From: Melaminivora sp034675505
GTDB lineage: Bacteria > Pseudomonadota > Gammaproteobacteria > Burkholderiales > Burkholderiaceae_C
Assembly (NCBI GenBank): GCA_034675505.1
Contig: JAUCDD010000018.1
Location: 62,001-126,000 of the forward strand
Direction: 5' to 3'
Length of the DNA stretch: 64,000 bases
The position numbers and the translations under genes were made by a program. Positions 7,758 through 16,935 of the stretch are shown one piece after another. Position 1 is the stretch's first letter, and every line of letters begins with the position of its first letter. The notes under the pieces were generated by a model. The model did not search any database, was not told the origin of the DNA, and worked only from the letters and a program-made list of their open reading frames with translations.

Positions 7758-8972
7758 TCAGCTGGCGGGGGCGGCCGCTGCACGCTGGCGCAGCGCGCTC
7801 CAGCCGAGCAGCATCAGCACCAGCGCCACCAGCGGCAGCATGCCGGCGTTGATGCCGCCCCAGCCGACGCTGTGCAGCAGCTGGCCCGAGCCGAACGAGG
7901 CCACGGCCACCGTGCCGAACACCAGGAAGTCGTTCAGCGCCTGCACCTTGGCGCGCTCGGGCGGGCGGTAGCACTCGGTCAGCAGCGCGGTGGCGCCGAT
8001 GAAGCCGAAGTTCCAGCCCACGCCCAGCAGCACCAGTGCGCCCCAGAACTGCGCCAGCCCCAGGCCGGCCAGCGCCAGCGCGCCCGAGGCGGCGATCAGC
8101 ACCAGCCCCAGGGCGGTGACGCTGCCCTTGCCGAAGCGCGCGATCAGCCGGCCGGTGACGAAGCTGGGCGCGAACATCGCCAGCACGTGCCACTGGATGC
8201 CCAGCGCCGCCTCGCCCACGCTGTGCCCGCAGCCCACCATGGCCATGGGCGCGGCGGTCATGAGGAAGGCCATCAGCCCGTAGCTGACCACGCCGGCCAG
8301 CGCCGCCACCATGAACTTGGGCGTGCGCGCGATCTCGGCCAGCGGCCGGGCCTCGCCGCCCTGCGCCTTGGGCGGGGCGGGCGGCAGGCGCAGCAGCGCG
8401 ATCAACGGCAGCGCCAGCAGCGCCAGCGCGGCCTGGCTGTAGAAGCTGCCGGCAAACGGCGTCGCCGGCAGCGCGTCGCGCGTCCAGATGACCACCTGCG
8501 GGCCGATGATGGCGGCGATCAGCCCGCCCACCATGACGCGCGAGATGGCGCTGGCGTGGCGCGAGGGCTCGCCCACGGCGTCGGTGGCCGCGAAGCGGTA
8601 GCTTTGCACGCAGGCGCCGTAGAAGCCCGCCAGCGTGGTCCCCAGGCAAAACAGCACGAAATCCGAGCGCGAGATGCCCCAGGCCGCGACCAGCCCGGAC
8701 AACACGCCCATCAGCGCGCCCAGCACATAGGCCTGCCGCCGGCCGATGCGGTGCATCAGCCACGCCGCCGGCAGCGTGGACAGCGCCAGCCCCAGCTGGT
8801 AGAGGCTGACCGGCAGCGTGGACGCGGTGGGCGTGGACGACAGCATCTGCCCCACCAGCCCGCCCAGCGAGATGATGATGGGCGGCGACGCGCCGCCCAG
8901 GGACTGCGTGGCCACCAGCAAGGTGAGGTTGCGGCGCTCCAGGGCGCTGTCGTGGGTGGCGGTGAGGGTCAT
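7758..8972 (-). CDS. MFS transporter
   Basis: A 404-residue polytopic protein with about 12 hydrophobic segments. The loop after the second segment holds the MFS signature-like MHRIGRRQAYVLG, and the repeat-half equivalent ARFGKGSVTALG follows in the second domain. This supports a secondary transporter of the major facilitator superfamily in the inner membrane; its substrate is unknown. ATG 8972 was taken as start, though a GTG three codons upstream (8981) is an alternative. Downstream is dispersed repeat copy A, and upstream lies the metallophosphoesterase in the same orientation, 51 bases away. Confidence 0.85.
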   Translation of the reverse strand: MTLTATHDSALERRNLTLLVATQSLGGASPPIIISLGGLVGQMLSSTPTASTLPVSLYQLGLALSTLPAAWLMHRIGRRQAYVLGALMGVLSGLVAAWGISRSDFVLFCLGTTLAGFYGACVQSYRFAATDAVGEPSRHASAISRVMVGGLIAAIIGPQVVIWTRDALPATPFAGSFYSQAALALLALPLIALLRLPPAPPKAQGGEARPLAEIARTPKFMVAALAGVVSYGLMAFLMTAAPMAMVGCGHSVGEAALGIQWHVLAMFAPSFVTGRLIARFGKGSVTALGLVLIAASGALALAGLGLAQFWGALVLLGVGWNFGFIGATALLTECYRPPERAKVQALNDFLVFGTVAVASFGSGQLLHSVGWGGINAGMLPLVALVLMLLGWSALRQRAAAAPAS

Positions 8973-9023
8973 GCGGGGCACCGGTGAAGAGCGGGGGCGG
9001 TGGGGATTTTCTTTTCTTGCGCT

Positions 9024-10199
9024 TCAGTGCGCGCCGCCGGCGCGGCGCAGCACCAGCAGGTCGATGCGCGGCGGCACGCCCAGGCGCACGGCAAAGCCGG
9101 CCCACAGGCCGGCGCCGTTGGAGACGAACAGGCGCATGGGGCCGACGTCGTACAGGCCGCGCACGAAGCCGTCGTTGAAGCGCGCGATCAGCCAGCGGTC
9201 CAGCCCCAGGATCTGGCCGCCATGCGTGTGGCCGGAGAGCTGCAGGCCGATGCCGTGGGCGGCGTTGTCGCGCGCGGTGCGCGGCTGGTGCGCCAGCAGC
9301 AGGTGGAAGTCGGCGCGCGCTGCACGCGCCTGCGCGGCGACGGCGGCCACGTCCGGGGCGATGCCCTCGGCCTGCGCCGGGGGGTGGGCGCGCCGCGCCA
9401 CCTGCCCGTAGGCCGGATCGCCAATGCCCGACAGCGCCAGGCGCGCGTCGCCCACCTGCAGCAGCTCGCTGCGGTTTTCCAGCACCCGCAGGCCCAGCTG
9501 GCGAAAGCGCTGCATCCAGGCGCCGTAGCCGCTGTAGTACTCGTGGTTGCCCGGCGCCACCCACACGCCCAGCGGCGCCTGCAGGCCGGCCAGGGGCGCC
9601 ACGTGCGGGCCGGTGGTGGCGACGTCGCCGTCCACCAGGTCGCCCGGCAGCACGATCAGGTCGGGCCGCGCGGCCAGGGTGCGCTCGACCAGCGCCTGCA
9701 CGAAGCGCGCGTCGTTGACCGGCGTGGCGTGGATGTCGGCCAGCACCGCCACGCGCAGGCCGTCCAGCGCGGGCGGCAGGCGCGCCAGCTCGACGTCCTG
9801 TTCGTGCACGCGCGGCGGCTGCAGCGCCAGCCACACGCCGCAGCCCGCCACGCCGGCCGCCGCCAGCAGCGCCAGCGGCGTGGCCGCTGCGCCGTGCAGC
9901 CAGGCGGCCGCGCCCGGCGCCGTCCAGCGCGCGCCCAGCCACAGCAGGTCGCGCAGCGCCACCAGCGGCAGCAGCACACCCAGCGTGGCCAGCGCCCAGC
10001 CGGCCGGCACCTGCAGCCGCGCAATGGTGGCGTAGTCCATCTGGCCGCCCTGCAGCGCGTGCAGCAGCAGCACCGGCGCACAGCCCGCCAGCGCCGTCAG
10101 CAGCACGGCCAGCGCGCGCAGCCAGGCCGGCAGGCCCTGCACCGGCGCCCAGAGCCAGACGCTGAAGAACACAACGAGGACGACGGCGCGCTGGAGCAT
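9024..10199 (-). CDS. Membrane-anchored metallophosphoesterase
   Basis: A 391-residue protein with four N-terminal hydrophobic segments (residues 1-130) followed by a calcineurin-like phosphoesterase domain. All five metal-binding blocks are visible: ADIHATP, LPGDLVDGD, GNHEYY, LLAHQP and SGHTHGGQ. It resembles YkuE/YaeI-type enzymes that hydrolyse phosphoesters (in characterised members, lipid-linked pyrophosphates). The domain follows the membrane part, so it probably works at the membrane surface. ATG 10199 is the first start that keeps the hydrophobic N-terminus without an Arg/Pro-rich leader. Confidence 0.87.
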   Translation of the reverse strand: MLQRAVVLVVFFSVWLWAPVQGLPAWLRALAVLLTALAGCAPVLLLHALQGGQMDYATIARLQVPAGWALATLGVLLPLVALRDLLWLGARWTAPGAAAWLHGAAATPLALLAAAGVAGCGVWLALQPPRVHEQDVELARLPPALDGLRVAVLADIHATPVNDARFVQALVERTLAARPDLIVLPGDLVDGDVATTGPHVAPLAGLQAPLGVWVAPGNHEYYSGYGAWMQRFRQLGLRVLENRSELLQVGDARLALSGIGDPAYGQVARRAHPPAQAEGIAPDVAAVAAQARAARADFHLLLAHQPRTARDNAAHGIGLQLSGHTHGGQILGLDRWLIARFNDGFVRGLYDVGPMRLFVSNGAGLWAGFAVRLGVPPRIDLLVLRRAGGAH

Positions 10200-10342
10200 G
10201 AGGGATTGGCGGATGAGGCGGGGGCGAGGGCGAGGCGCAGGCAGGGGCAGGGGCAGCGCAGCATGCGCGGCGCGCATCGGCGGCCGCCGGCAGGCGGGGC
10301 GCCGGCAAAGCGGGCAAGGATAACCCTGTCCCCCGGGGCGCG

Positions 10343-10357
10343 CCTGGCGTCGCCAGG
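10343..10357. promoter_or_regulatory. Perfect 15-bp palindrome, possible operator
   Basis: CCTGGCG-T-CGCCAGG is a perfect inverted repeat with a single central base. It lies in the divergent region between the metallophosphoesterase and the acyl-CoA synthetase, about 100 bases before the latter's start. It could be a regulator binding site, but chance palindromes are not rare in such GC-rich DNA. Confidence 0.3.
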
Positions 10358-10457
10358 GTGACGCCGTTGCCAGCGCGCCCTCTACCCAGGCGGGCCGCCG
10401 TCCTCTACGCTGGCGGGCTCCCGCACATCCCCACCTGCCGCACTCCGGAGAGTCGCC

Positions 10458-12170
10458 ATGCCCCTGCCTGCCCCGGCCGCCCATTACTCCTCCTGGCCCA
10501 AGCGCCTGCCCCCTGCCATCACCGTCCCCGCCACCAGCGTCTGGGACAACCTGGCGGTCAATGCGCGCCGCTACCCCGGCAAGGCGGCGCTGCTGTTCCT
10601 GGGCCGCGCCACCCCCTACCGCGAGCTGTGCGCGGCCAGCGAGCGGCTGGCCGCCTGGCTGCACGGCGTGGGCGTGCGCCGGGGCGACCGCGTCATCGTG
10701 CTGGCGCAAAACACCCCGCAGCTGGTGCTGGCGCACTACGCCATCCTGCGCGCCGACGCGGTGGTGGTGCCGGTCAATCCGATGAACCTGGCCGAGGAGC
10801 TCAAGCACTACATCCAGGACTCGGGCGCGCGGGTGGCCATCGCCACCGCCGACCTGGCGGCGCAGCTGGCCAGCGCCAGCAACGCGCTGCCGGCAGGCGA
10901 GGGGCTGCAGCACCTGCTGGTCACGCGCTTCACCGATGCCTTCGATGCCGACGCGCCGGACGCCGGCGCGCTGCCCCAGGCCTGGCATCCCTGGCTGCTG
11001 GGCGAGCATGCGCCGGCGCAGCTGGACGGCGGGCAGGTGCATGCCTGGGCGGATGCGCTGGCCTGCCAGGACGCGCCGCCGCCGCACACCGCCGGCCAGG
11101 GCGACCTGGCGGTGCTGCCCTACACCAGCGGCACCACCGGCCAGCCCAAGGGCTGCATGCACCTGCACCGCAGCATCAACCACAACGCCATCGCCGGCGC
11201 GCTGTGGGGCAACGCCACCAGCGAGAACGTGGTGCTGGCCGTGGTGCCCATGTTCCACATCACCGGCATGGTGGCGGTGCTGCACAGCGCCATCTACAGC
11301 GGCGCGACGCTGGTGCTCATGCCGCGCTGGGACCGCGAGCTGGCCGGGCGGCTGATCTCGCGCCACCAGGTCACGCACTGGACCAACATCCCCACCATGG
11401 TCATCGACCTGCTGGCCAGCCCCAATTTCGCCTCGTTCGACCTGTCCAGCCTGAAGTACATCGGCGGCGGCGGCGCGGCCATGCCGCAGGCGGTGGCGCA
11501 GCGGCTGCTGGAGCAGTACGGCCTGCGCTTTTGCGAGGGCTACGGCCTGACCGAGACCGCCGCGCCCTCGCACAGCAACCCGCCCGATGCGCCCAAGCAG
11601 CAGTGCCTGGGCATCCCCTTCATGGGCACCGACGCGCGCGTCGTCGATCCCGTGAGCCTGCAGGAGCTGCCCCAGGGCGAGCAGGGCGAGATCGTGGTGC
11701 ACGGCCCCGAGGTATTCGAGGGCTACTGGCAGCGGCCGGACGCGACGGCCCAGGCGTTCTTCGAGCTCGACGGCAAGCGCTTTTTCCGCACCGGCGACCT
11801 GGGGCGGGTGGACGAGGACGGCTACTTCTTCATCACCGACCGCTTGAAGCGCATGATCAACGCCAGCGGCTTCAAGGTCTGGCCGGCCGAGGTGGAGGCG
11901 CTGATGTTCCGCCACCCGGCCGTGCAGGAGGCCTGCGTGATCGGCACGCAGGACGCCTACCGCGGCGAGTCGGTCAAGGCGGTGGTGGTGCTGCGCGCCG
12001 GGCACGAGCACACCAGCGAGCAGGACATCGTGGACTGGTGCCGCGCCCACATGGCCGCCTACAAGGCGCCGCGCGTGGTCAGCTTCGCGCAGCAGCTGCC
12101 CAAGAGCGGCAGCGGCAAGGTGATGTGGCGGCTTCTGCAGGAGCAGGAGGACCGCGGCGCGCCGCAGTAG
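10458..12170 (+). CDS. Long-chain acyl-CoA synthetase (AMP-forming)
   Basis: A 570-residue member of the ANL adenylate-forming superfamily, which activates fatty acids (or related carboxylates) to acyl-CoA via an acyl-adenylate. The ATP-binding P-loop YTSGTTGQPKG is near residue 222, GYGLTET near 361, the FRTGDLGRVDEDGYFFITDR hinge block further on, and the catalytic Lys region KSGSGKVMWR at the C-terminus. Full length for the family. A GGAGA Shine-Dalgarno precedes ATG 10458. It is a single-gene unit closed by a hairpin terminator. Chain-length preference is not readable from sequence. Confidence 0.9.
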   Translation: MPLPAPAAHYSSWPKRLPPAITVPATSVWDNLAVNARRYPGKAALLFLGRATPYRELCAASERLAAWLHGVGVRRGDRVIVLAQNTPQLVLAHYAILRADAVVVPVNPMNLAEELKHYIQDSGARVAIATADLAAQLASASNALPAGEGLQHLLVTRFTDAFDADAPDAGALPQAWHPWLLGEHAPAQLDGGQVHAWADALACQDAPPPHTAGQGDLAVLPYTSGTTGQPKGCMHLHRSINHNAIAGALWGNATSENVVLAVVPMFHITGMVAVLHSAIYSGATLVLMPRWDRELAGRLISRHQVTHWTNIPTMVIDLLASPNFASFDLSSLKYIGGGGAAMPQAVAQRLLEQYGLRFCEGYGLTETAAPSHSNPPDAPKQQCLGIPFMGTDARVVDPVSLQELPQGEQGEIVVHGPEVFEGYWQRPDATAQAFFELDGKRFFRTGDLGRVDEDGYFFITDRLKRMINASGFKVWPAEVEALMFRHPAVQEACVIGTQDAYRGESVKAVVVLRAGHEHTSEQDIVDWCRAHMAAYKAPRVVSFAQQLPKSGSGKVMWRLLQEQEDRGAPQ

Positions 12171-12197
12171 GAAAATACGCACTGCACCATATATACG

Positions 12198-12227
12198 AAG
12201 GGCTGCCGTTTGCAGCCCTTTGCTTTT
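12198..12227 (+). terminator. Intrinsic terminator after acyl-CoA synthetase
   Basis: A 9-bp hairpin AAGGGCTGC / GCAGCCCTT followed by TGCTTTT. It ends the synthetase transcript just upstream of hrpA. Confidence 0.75.
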
Positions 12228-12237
12228 CCCGCCTTTC

Positions 12238-15200
12238 ATGCCCCTCACGATCACCTTCCCCGAGAACCTTCCCGTCAGCGCCCGCCGCCACGAAATCATG
12301 GCGGCGATCGAACAGCACCAGGTCGTCATCGTCTGCGGCGAGACCGGCTCGGGCAAGACCACGCAGCTGCCCAAGATGGCGCTGGCGCTGGGCCGCGGGC
12401 GTGCCAATGCGCCTGCGGGAGCGCGCGGCAAGCTGATCGGCCACACCCAGCCGCGGCGCATCGCGGCGTCGTCCGTCGCCAAGCGCATCGCCCAGGAGCT
12501 GAACACCGCGCCGGGCGAAGTGGTGGGCTACAAGGTGCGCTTTGCCGACACGCTGCACAAGGGCGCGTCCGTCAAGCTGATGACCGACGGCATCCTGCTG
12601 GCCGAGACGCAGGGCGACCCGCTCCTGTCGCAATACGACACGCTGATCATCGACGAGGCGCACGAGCGCAGCCTGAACATCGACTTCCTGCTGGGCTACC
12701 TGAAGCAGCTCTTGCCCCGGCGGCCCGACCTGAAGGTGATCGTCACCTCGGCCACCATAGACGCCGAGCGCTTCGCGCAGCATTTCGCGTCAAGCCAGGG
12801 CCCGGCGCCGGTCATCATGGTCTCGGGCCGCACCTATCCGGTGGAGGTGCGCTGGCGGCCGTTCGAGGACAAGCGCGACTTCGACTTGAACGACGCCATC
12901 GCGGATGGGGTGGACGAGTTGTGGGCGGGCGGGGGAACAGGCGGCCCCTCTGGTAGCGGCGGCGACATCCTGATTTTCCTGCCCGGCGAGCGCGAGATCC
13001 GCGAGGCCGCCGACCACCTGCGCAAGCATTTGCAGCACGCGCCCGTGCTGCGCAACGCCGAGGTGCTGCCGCTGTTCTCGCGCCTGTCGCAGGCCGAGCA
13101 GGAGCGCATCTTCGAGCCGCACGGCAGCCGGCGCATCGTGCTGGCGACCAACGTCGCCGAAACCTCGCTCACCGTGCCCGGCATCCGCTACGTGATCGAC
13201 GCCGGCACGGCGCGCGTCAAGCGCTACTCCTTCCGCAGCAAGGTCGAGCAGCTGCTGGTCGAGCCCATCAGCCAGGCGGCGGCCAACCAGCGCGCCGGCC
13301 GCTGCGGGCGCGTGGCCGACGGCATCTGCATCCGCCTGTACGACGAGGCCGGCTTCCTGCAGCGCGACAGGTTCACCGACCCGGAGATCCTGCGCTCGTC
13401 GCTGGCCGGGGTGATCCTGCGCATGAAGGCGCTGGGGCTGGGCGACGTGGTGAACTTCCCCTTCCTGCAGGCGCCGGGCGGGCGCGCGATCGCCGACGGC
13501 TACCAGCTCCTGCAGGAGCTGGGCGCGGTGGACGAGCGCGGCCAGCTGCTGCCCATGGGGCGCGAGCTCTCGCGCCTGCCGCTGGACCCGCGCGTGGGCC
13601 GCATGATCCTGGAGGCGCGCCAGCGCGGCGCGCTGGCCGAGGTGCTGGTCGTCGCCGCCGCCCTGTCGGTGCAGGACGTGCGCGACCGCCCGCTGGACGC
13701 GCAGCAGCAGGCCGACCAGCAGCACGCCAAGTTCGACGACGAGAAAAGCGAGTTCAGCGGCTACCTGCGCCTGTGGCAGTGGCTGCACGACGCGCGCGGC
13801 GGCAAGGCCGTGGCCATGAGCCGGCGCGAGATGGCGGCGCACGCGGCCAGCGCGCCGGCGGCGCCGCGCAACATGGCGGTGCTGCCGGTGGCCAGGCGGG
13901 CGGCCGGCGGGCAGCCACCGTCCCAGCCTTCCCCCAAAGGGGGCAGGAGGCAGATCCCCCCTCCCCCCCTGGGGGAGGGCCGGGGAGGGGGCCAGTCCCG
14001 GGCGCAAGGCTCCCATCCCGGCCAGTCGCCACAGGATGAAGTGGGCGACACCCACAAACTCAGCAACCGCCAGTGGGAGCAGCTGCTGCGCAGCAACTTC
14101 ATCAACATCCGCCGCGTGCGCGAGTGGCGCGACATCCATTCGCAGCTGCTCACCGTGGTGCGCGAGCACCAGTGGCCCCTGAACCCCGAGCCCGCCGGCT
14201 ACGAGGCGCTGCACCTGTCCATGCTGGCTGGACTGCTGGGTAACATCGGCTTCAAGCCCGAGGAGGCCGACACCTACCTGGGCGCGCACGGCATCAAGTT
14301 CCACCCGCACCCCGGTGCGCACCTGTCCAAGAAGCCCGGGCGCTGGATCGTCGCCGCCGAGCAGGTCGAGACCACGCGCCTGTACGGCCGGGGCATCGCC
14401 GCCATCGAGCCCCAATGGCTGGAGCAGGTGGGCGGCCACCTGCTGAAAAAGCAGCTGCTGGAGCCGCACTGGAGCAAGAAGCAGGCCGACGTGGTGGCGC
14501 TGGAGCGCGCCACGCTGTATGGCCTGGTGGTCTATGGCGGGCGGCGCGTGAGCTACGGCCGCATCGACCCGCACGAGGCGCGCCAGATCTTCATTCGCCA
14601 GGCGCTGGTGGAGGGCGAATGGGACGCGCCCTGGCCCTTTCTGGCCGCCAACCGCAAGCTGGTGGCGCGCGTCGAGGAGCTGGAGCACAAGAGCCGCCGC
14701 CAGGACGTGCTGGTGGACGACGAGCTGATCTATGCGTACTACGACCAGCAGCTGCCGCAGGAGGTGTTCAGCGGCGCCACCTTCGACAAGTGGTTCCGCG
14801 CCGCCAGCGCCGGCGAGCCGCAGCTGCTGCGCCTGTCGCGCGACGAGCTCATGCGCCACGAGGCGGCCGGCATCACCACGGACAACTTCCCGCGCACCGT
14901 GAAGCTGGGCGGCGTGGACTGCAGCGCCGCCTACCTGCACGCCCCGGGCGACGCGCGCGACGGCATCACCGTCAGCGTGCCGCTGTTCGTGCTCAACCAG
15001 GCGAGCGAGGAGCGCGCCGAATGGCTGGTGCCGGGCATGCTCAAGGACAAGATCCAGGCGCTGCTCAAGAGCCTGCCGCAGCGCCCCAGGAGCCGCTTCG
15101 TGCCGCTGCCCGAGAGCGCGGCGCGCCTGGCGCAGCACTTCACCCAGCCCGGGCACTGGGCGCGCGGCAGCCTGCTGGAGGCGCTGCTGAAGGCGGCGCG

Positions 15201-16356
15201 CGACGAGACCTCGCTGGACATCAAGCGCAGCGACTTCAAGCCCGACATGCTCAGCGCCCACCTGTTCATGAATTTCCGCGTCACCGACGAGCACGGCCGC
15301 CAGCTCGGGCAGGGGCGCAACCTGGCGGCGCTCAAGGCCGAACTGGGCGCGCAGGCACGGGGCGCCTTCCAGGCGCTTGCTTCTATAAAGATAGCTAACA
15401 ATCAAGCAAACACGCCGGCAGAGGCCGAAAAACCCTCAAAAAGGCCCGCGCCACCCCGTTCCGAGGGCCAAGGCGCCGGCCCCACCACGCCCCCGCCGGT
15501 GCAGGCCCAGGCCCGGCATACGGACTGGAGCTTCGGCGAGCTGCCGGAATTGATGGAGCTGGCGCGCGGCAGCCAGGTGCTGGTCGGCTTTCCCGCGCTG
15601 ATCGACCAGGGCGACGCCGTCACCATCGAGGTCTTCGACGAACCCGAGGTGGCGGCGGCGCGCCACCGCGCGGGCCTGCGCCGGCTGTTCGCGCTGCAGG
15701 TGCGCGACGCGCTCAAGTACCTGGAGAAGAATATCCCCGGCCTCACCGCCATGGGGGTGGCCTACATGCCGCTGGGCACGCTGGAGGATCTGAGGGGCCA
15801 GATCATCGACGTGGCGCTGGAGCGCGCCTTCATGGCCGAGCCGCTGCCCACCGACCGGGCGCAGTTCCAGCAGCGCGTGCAGGAAGGCCGCTCGCGCCTG
15901 ACCCTGATCGCGGGCGAAGTCGCCCGGCTGGCGGCCACCGTGCTGCAGGAATACGCCGGCGCGCAGCGCAAGCTCAAGGACAGCAAGAACGCCCGCGAGG
16001 CCGCCCAGGACGCAGCGCAGCAGCTGCAGCGCCTGGTGCCGCGCGACTTCCTGGCGGCCACGCCCTGGGCCCAGCTGCAGCACTTCCCGCGCTACCTGAA
16101 GGCCATCACCGTGCGCCTGGACAAATGGCGCGCCGACCCGGCGCGCGACGCCCAGCGCACGAAGGAGCTGCAACCGCTGGAGCAGCGCTACGTGCGCCTG
16201 CTGGCCGAGCGCCGGGGCCAGGTCGACAGCCGGATGCAGGAGTACCGCTGGATGCTGGAGGAGCTGCGCGTGAGCCTGTTCGCGCAGGAGCTGCGCACGC
16301 CCTATCCGGTCAGCGCCAAGCGGCTGGACAAGGTCTGGGCGCAGCTGGTGGCCTGA
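12238..16356 (+). CDS. hrpA: ATP-dependent RNA helicase HrpA (DEAH box)
   Basis: A 1372-residue DEAH-box helicase that remodels mRNA or ribosomal complexes in the cytoplasm. Motifs in order: GETGSGKTT (34-42), TQPRRIAASSVAKR, DEAH (139-142), SATID, and QRAGRCGR in the second RecA domain, followed by the helicase-associated region and the long C-terminal domain typical of HrpA. Two in-frame insertions break normal family sequence: a Pro/Gly-rich stretch from a palindromic repeat (about residues 556-600) and a dispersed-repeat segment encoding SIKIANNQ (about 1047-1070). Both lie at linkers, so function may be retained. ATG 12238 directly precedes the conserved ITFPENLPV. Confidence 0.95.
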   Translation: MPLTITFPENLPVSARRHEIMAAIEQHQVVIVCGETGSGKTTQLPKMALALGRGRANAPAGARGKLIGHTQPRRIAASSVAKRIAQELNTAPGEVVGYKVRFADTLHKGASVKLMTDGILLAETQGDPLLSQYDTLIIDEAHERSLNIDFLLGYLKQLLPRRPDLKVIVTSATIDAERFAQHFASSQGPAPVIMVSGRTYPVEVRWRPFEDKRDFDLNDAIADGVDELWAGGGTGGPSGSGGDILIFLPGEREIREAADHLRKHLQHAPVLRNAEVLPLFSRLSQAEQERIFEPHGSRRIVLATNVAETSLTVPGIRYVIDAGTARVKRYSFRSKVEQLLVEPISQAAANQRAGRCGRVADGICIRLYDEAGFLQRDRFTDPEILRSSLAGVILRMKALGLGDVVNFPFLQAPGGRAIADGYQLLQELGAVDERGQLLPMGRELSRLPLDPRVGRMILEARQRGALAEVLVVAAALSVQDVRDRPLDAQQQADQQHAKFDDEKSEFSGYLRLWQWLHDARGGKAVAMSRREMAAHAASAPAAPRNMAVLPVARRAAGGQPPSQPSPKGGRRQIPPPPLGEGRGGGQSRAQGSHPGQSPQDEVGDTHKLSNRQWEQLLRSNFINIRRVREWRDIHSQLLTVVREHQWPLNPEPAGYEALHLSMLAGLLGNIGFKPEEADTYLGAHGIKFHPHPGAHLSKKPGRWIVAAEQVETTRLYGRGIAAIEPQWLEQVGGHLLKKQLLEPHWSKKQADVVALERATLYGLVVYGGRRVSYGRIDPHEARQIFIRQALVEGEWDAPWPFLAANRKLVARVEELEHKSRRQDVLVDDELIYAYYDQQLPQEVFSGATFDKWFRAASAGEPQLLRLSRDELMRHEAAGITTDNFPRTVKLGGVDCSAAYLHAPGDARDGITVSVPLFVLNQASEERAEWLVPGMLKDKIQALLKSLPQRPRSRFVPLPESAARLAQHFTQPGHWARGSLLEALLKAARDETSLDIKRSDFKPDMLSAHLFMNFRVTDEHGRQLGQGRNLAALKAELGAQARGAFQALASIKIANNQANTPAEAEKPSKRPAPPRSEGQGAGPTTPPPVQAQARHTDWSFGELPELMELARGSQVLVGFPALIDQGDAVTIEVFDEPEVAAARHRAGLRRLFALQVRDALKYLEKNIPGLTAMGVAYMPLGTLEDLRGQIIDVALERAFMAEPLPTDRAQFQQRVQEGRSRLTLIAGEVARLAATVLQEYAGAQRKLKDSKNAREAAQDAAQQLQRLVPRDFLAATPWAQLQHFPRYLKAITVRLDKWRADPARDAQRTKELQPLEQRYVRLLAERRGQVDSRMQEYRWMLEELRVSLFAQELRTPYPVSAKRLDKVWAQLVA
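13926..13995 (+). repeat. G/C-rich palindromic repeat inside hrpA
   Basis: Contains CTTCCCCCAAAGGGGGCAGG and then CCCTGGGGGAGGGCCGGGG, self-complementary blocks closely matching those at 50302-50401. Read in frame it encodes SPKGGRR and PPLGEGRGGG, a peptide typical of translated mobile palindromes and not of helicases. Confidence 0.75.
15382..15443 (+). repeat. Dispersed ~60-bp repeat, copy B (in hrpA)
   Basis: AAGATAGCTAACAATCAAGC, then CACGCCGGC and a CTCAAAAAGG end, matching the family consensus. It is much richer in A and T than the flanking coding sequence and is translated in frame. Confidence 0.65.
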
Positions 16357-16393
16357 GCGAGCGCGCCGCCGGCCCCCGGCGGGCCCCCGGCGC

Positions 16394-16760
16394 TCAGTGC
16401 AGGACCAGGCGGTCGAGCTCGGCGCAGACGTCGGCCATGCGGCCGGAAATCACCAGCCGGCAGGCGCCGTCGCCCTGCTCGCGCCTTATCACGCGCAGCG
16501 GTAGCTGGCGCCGCGCGGCGGCTGCCGCAGGCGGCAGGGGTGCCTGCTGCCGCCCTGCGGCTGCGCCGCTGGCGTCCCGGGGCGGGAAAGGGGGAGAAAT
16601 CCAGCGCCGGAAAATCCAGCGCCGCCGCGCACGGGCGCAGCGCGGGCGGCTGCAGCAGCCGCGCCGCCGCGGGCGCGCGCTGCGCGCCGCGGCGCAGCGG
16701 CTTGAGCAGGCTGGACAGGGCGCCAAGCGGAGAAGACCAGTCGATCCGGGTAAATGCCAT
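16394..16760 (-). CDS. Small uncharacterised protein, apparent frameshift
   Basis: ATG 16760 has one of the strongest ribosome-binding sites in the window, GAAGGAGT seven bases upstream. It opens a reading frame beginning MAFTRIDWSSPLGALSSLL. That frame runs out into implausible Arg-rich sequence, while a second frame supplies a protein-like end (VIRREQGDGACRLVISGRM ... AELDRLVLH, stop at 16394). Joining them needs one base removed near 16576-16595, where runs of G and A occur, giving about 121 residues. No family recognised. It lies between hrpA (convergent) and lexA (same strand). Confidence 0.5.
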
Positions 16761-16935
16761 GTGAAAACTCCTTCACGCCCCCGGACCCGGGGGGCGGCCA
16801 AAGCAAGAACACAGGCAGGATTACCGAATGGCCCGAGGGCAGGGCGCGCATCCCCAGGGTTGGCATGTAGGGCGCTGGCTTGCCCCCATGCCAGACGCCC
16901 GCCACCTGGGGAGCTGCCCGGCGTGTGCGGCGGCG

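Noticed and set aside
9024..12506. Minus-strand frame of 1160 codons across the acyl-CoA synthetase
   Set aside because: Only 9024-10199 codes (metallophosphoesterase). The remainder is antisense to a clear CDS.
13926..13995. Palindromic G/C blocks as a terminator or CRISPR-like repeat
   Set aside because: They lie inside an open hrpA frame, lack a T run, and do not form regular repeat-spacer units. No CRISPR array was seen anywhere.
12790..15405. Long antisense frame in hrpA
   Set aside because: His/Gln/Arg-rich shadow of the helicase; no start signal or motif. The same applies to long antisense frames at 25254-27635, 38881-41862, 48049-50091, 50271-53249 and 58289-61348.
16776..16797. CGCCCCCGG/CCGGGGGGCG hairpin as the lexA terminator
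   Set aside because: There is no T run on the minus strand; the hairpin is followed directly by the strong ribosome-binding site of the next gene.
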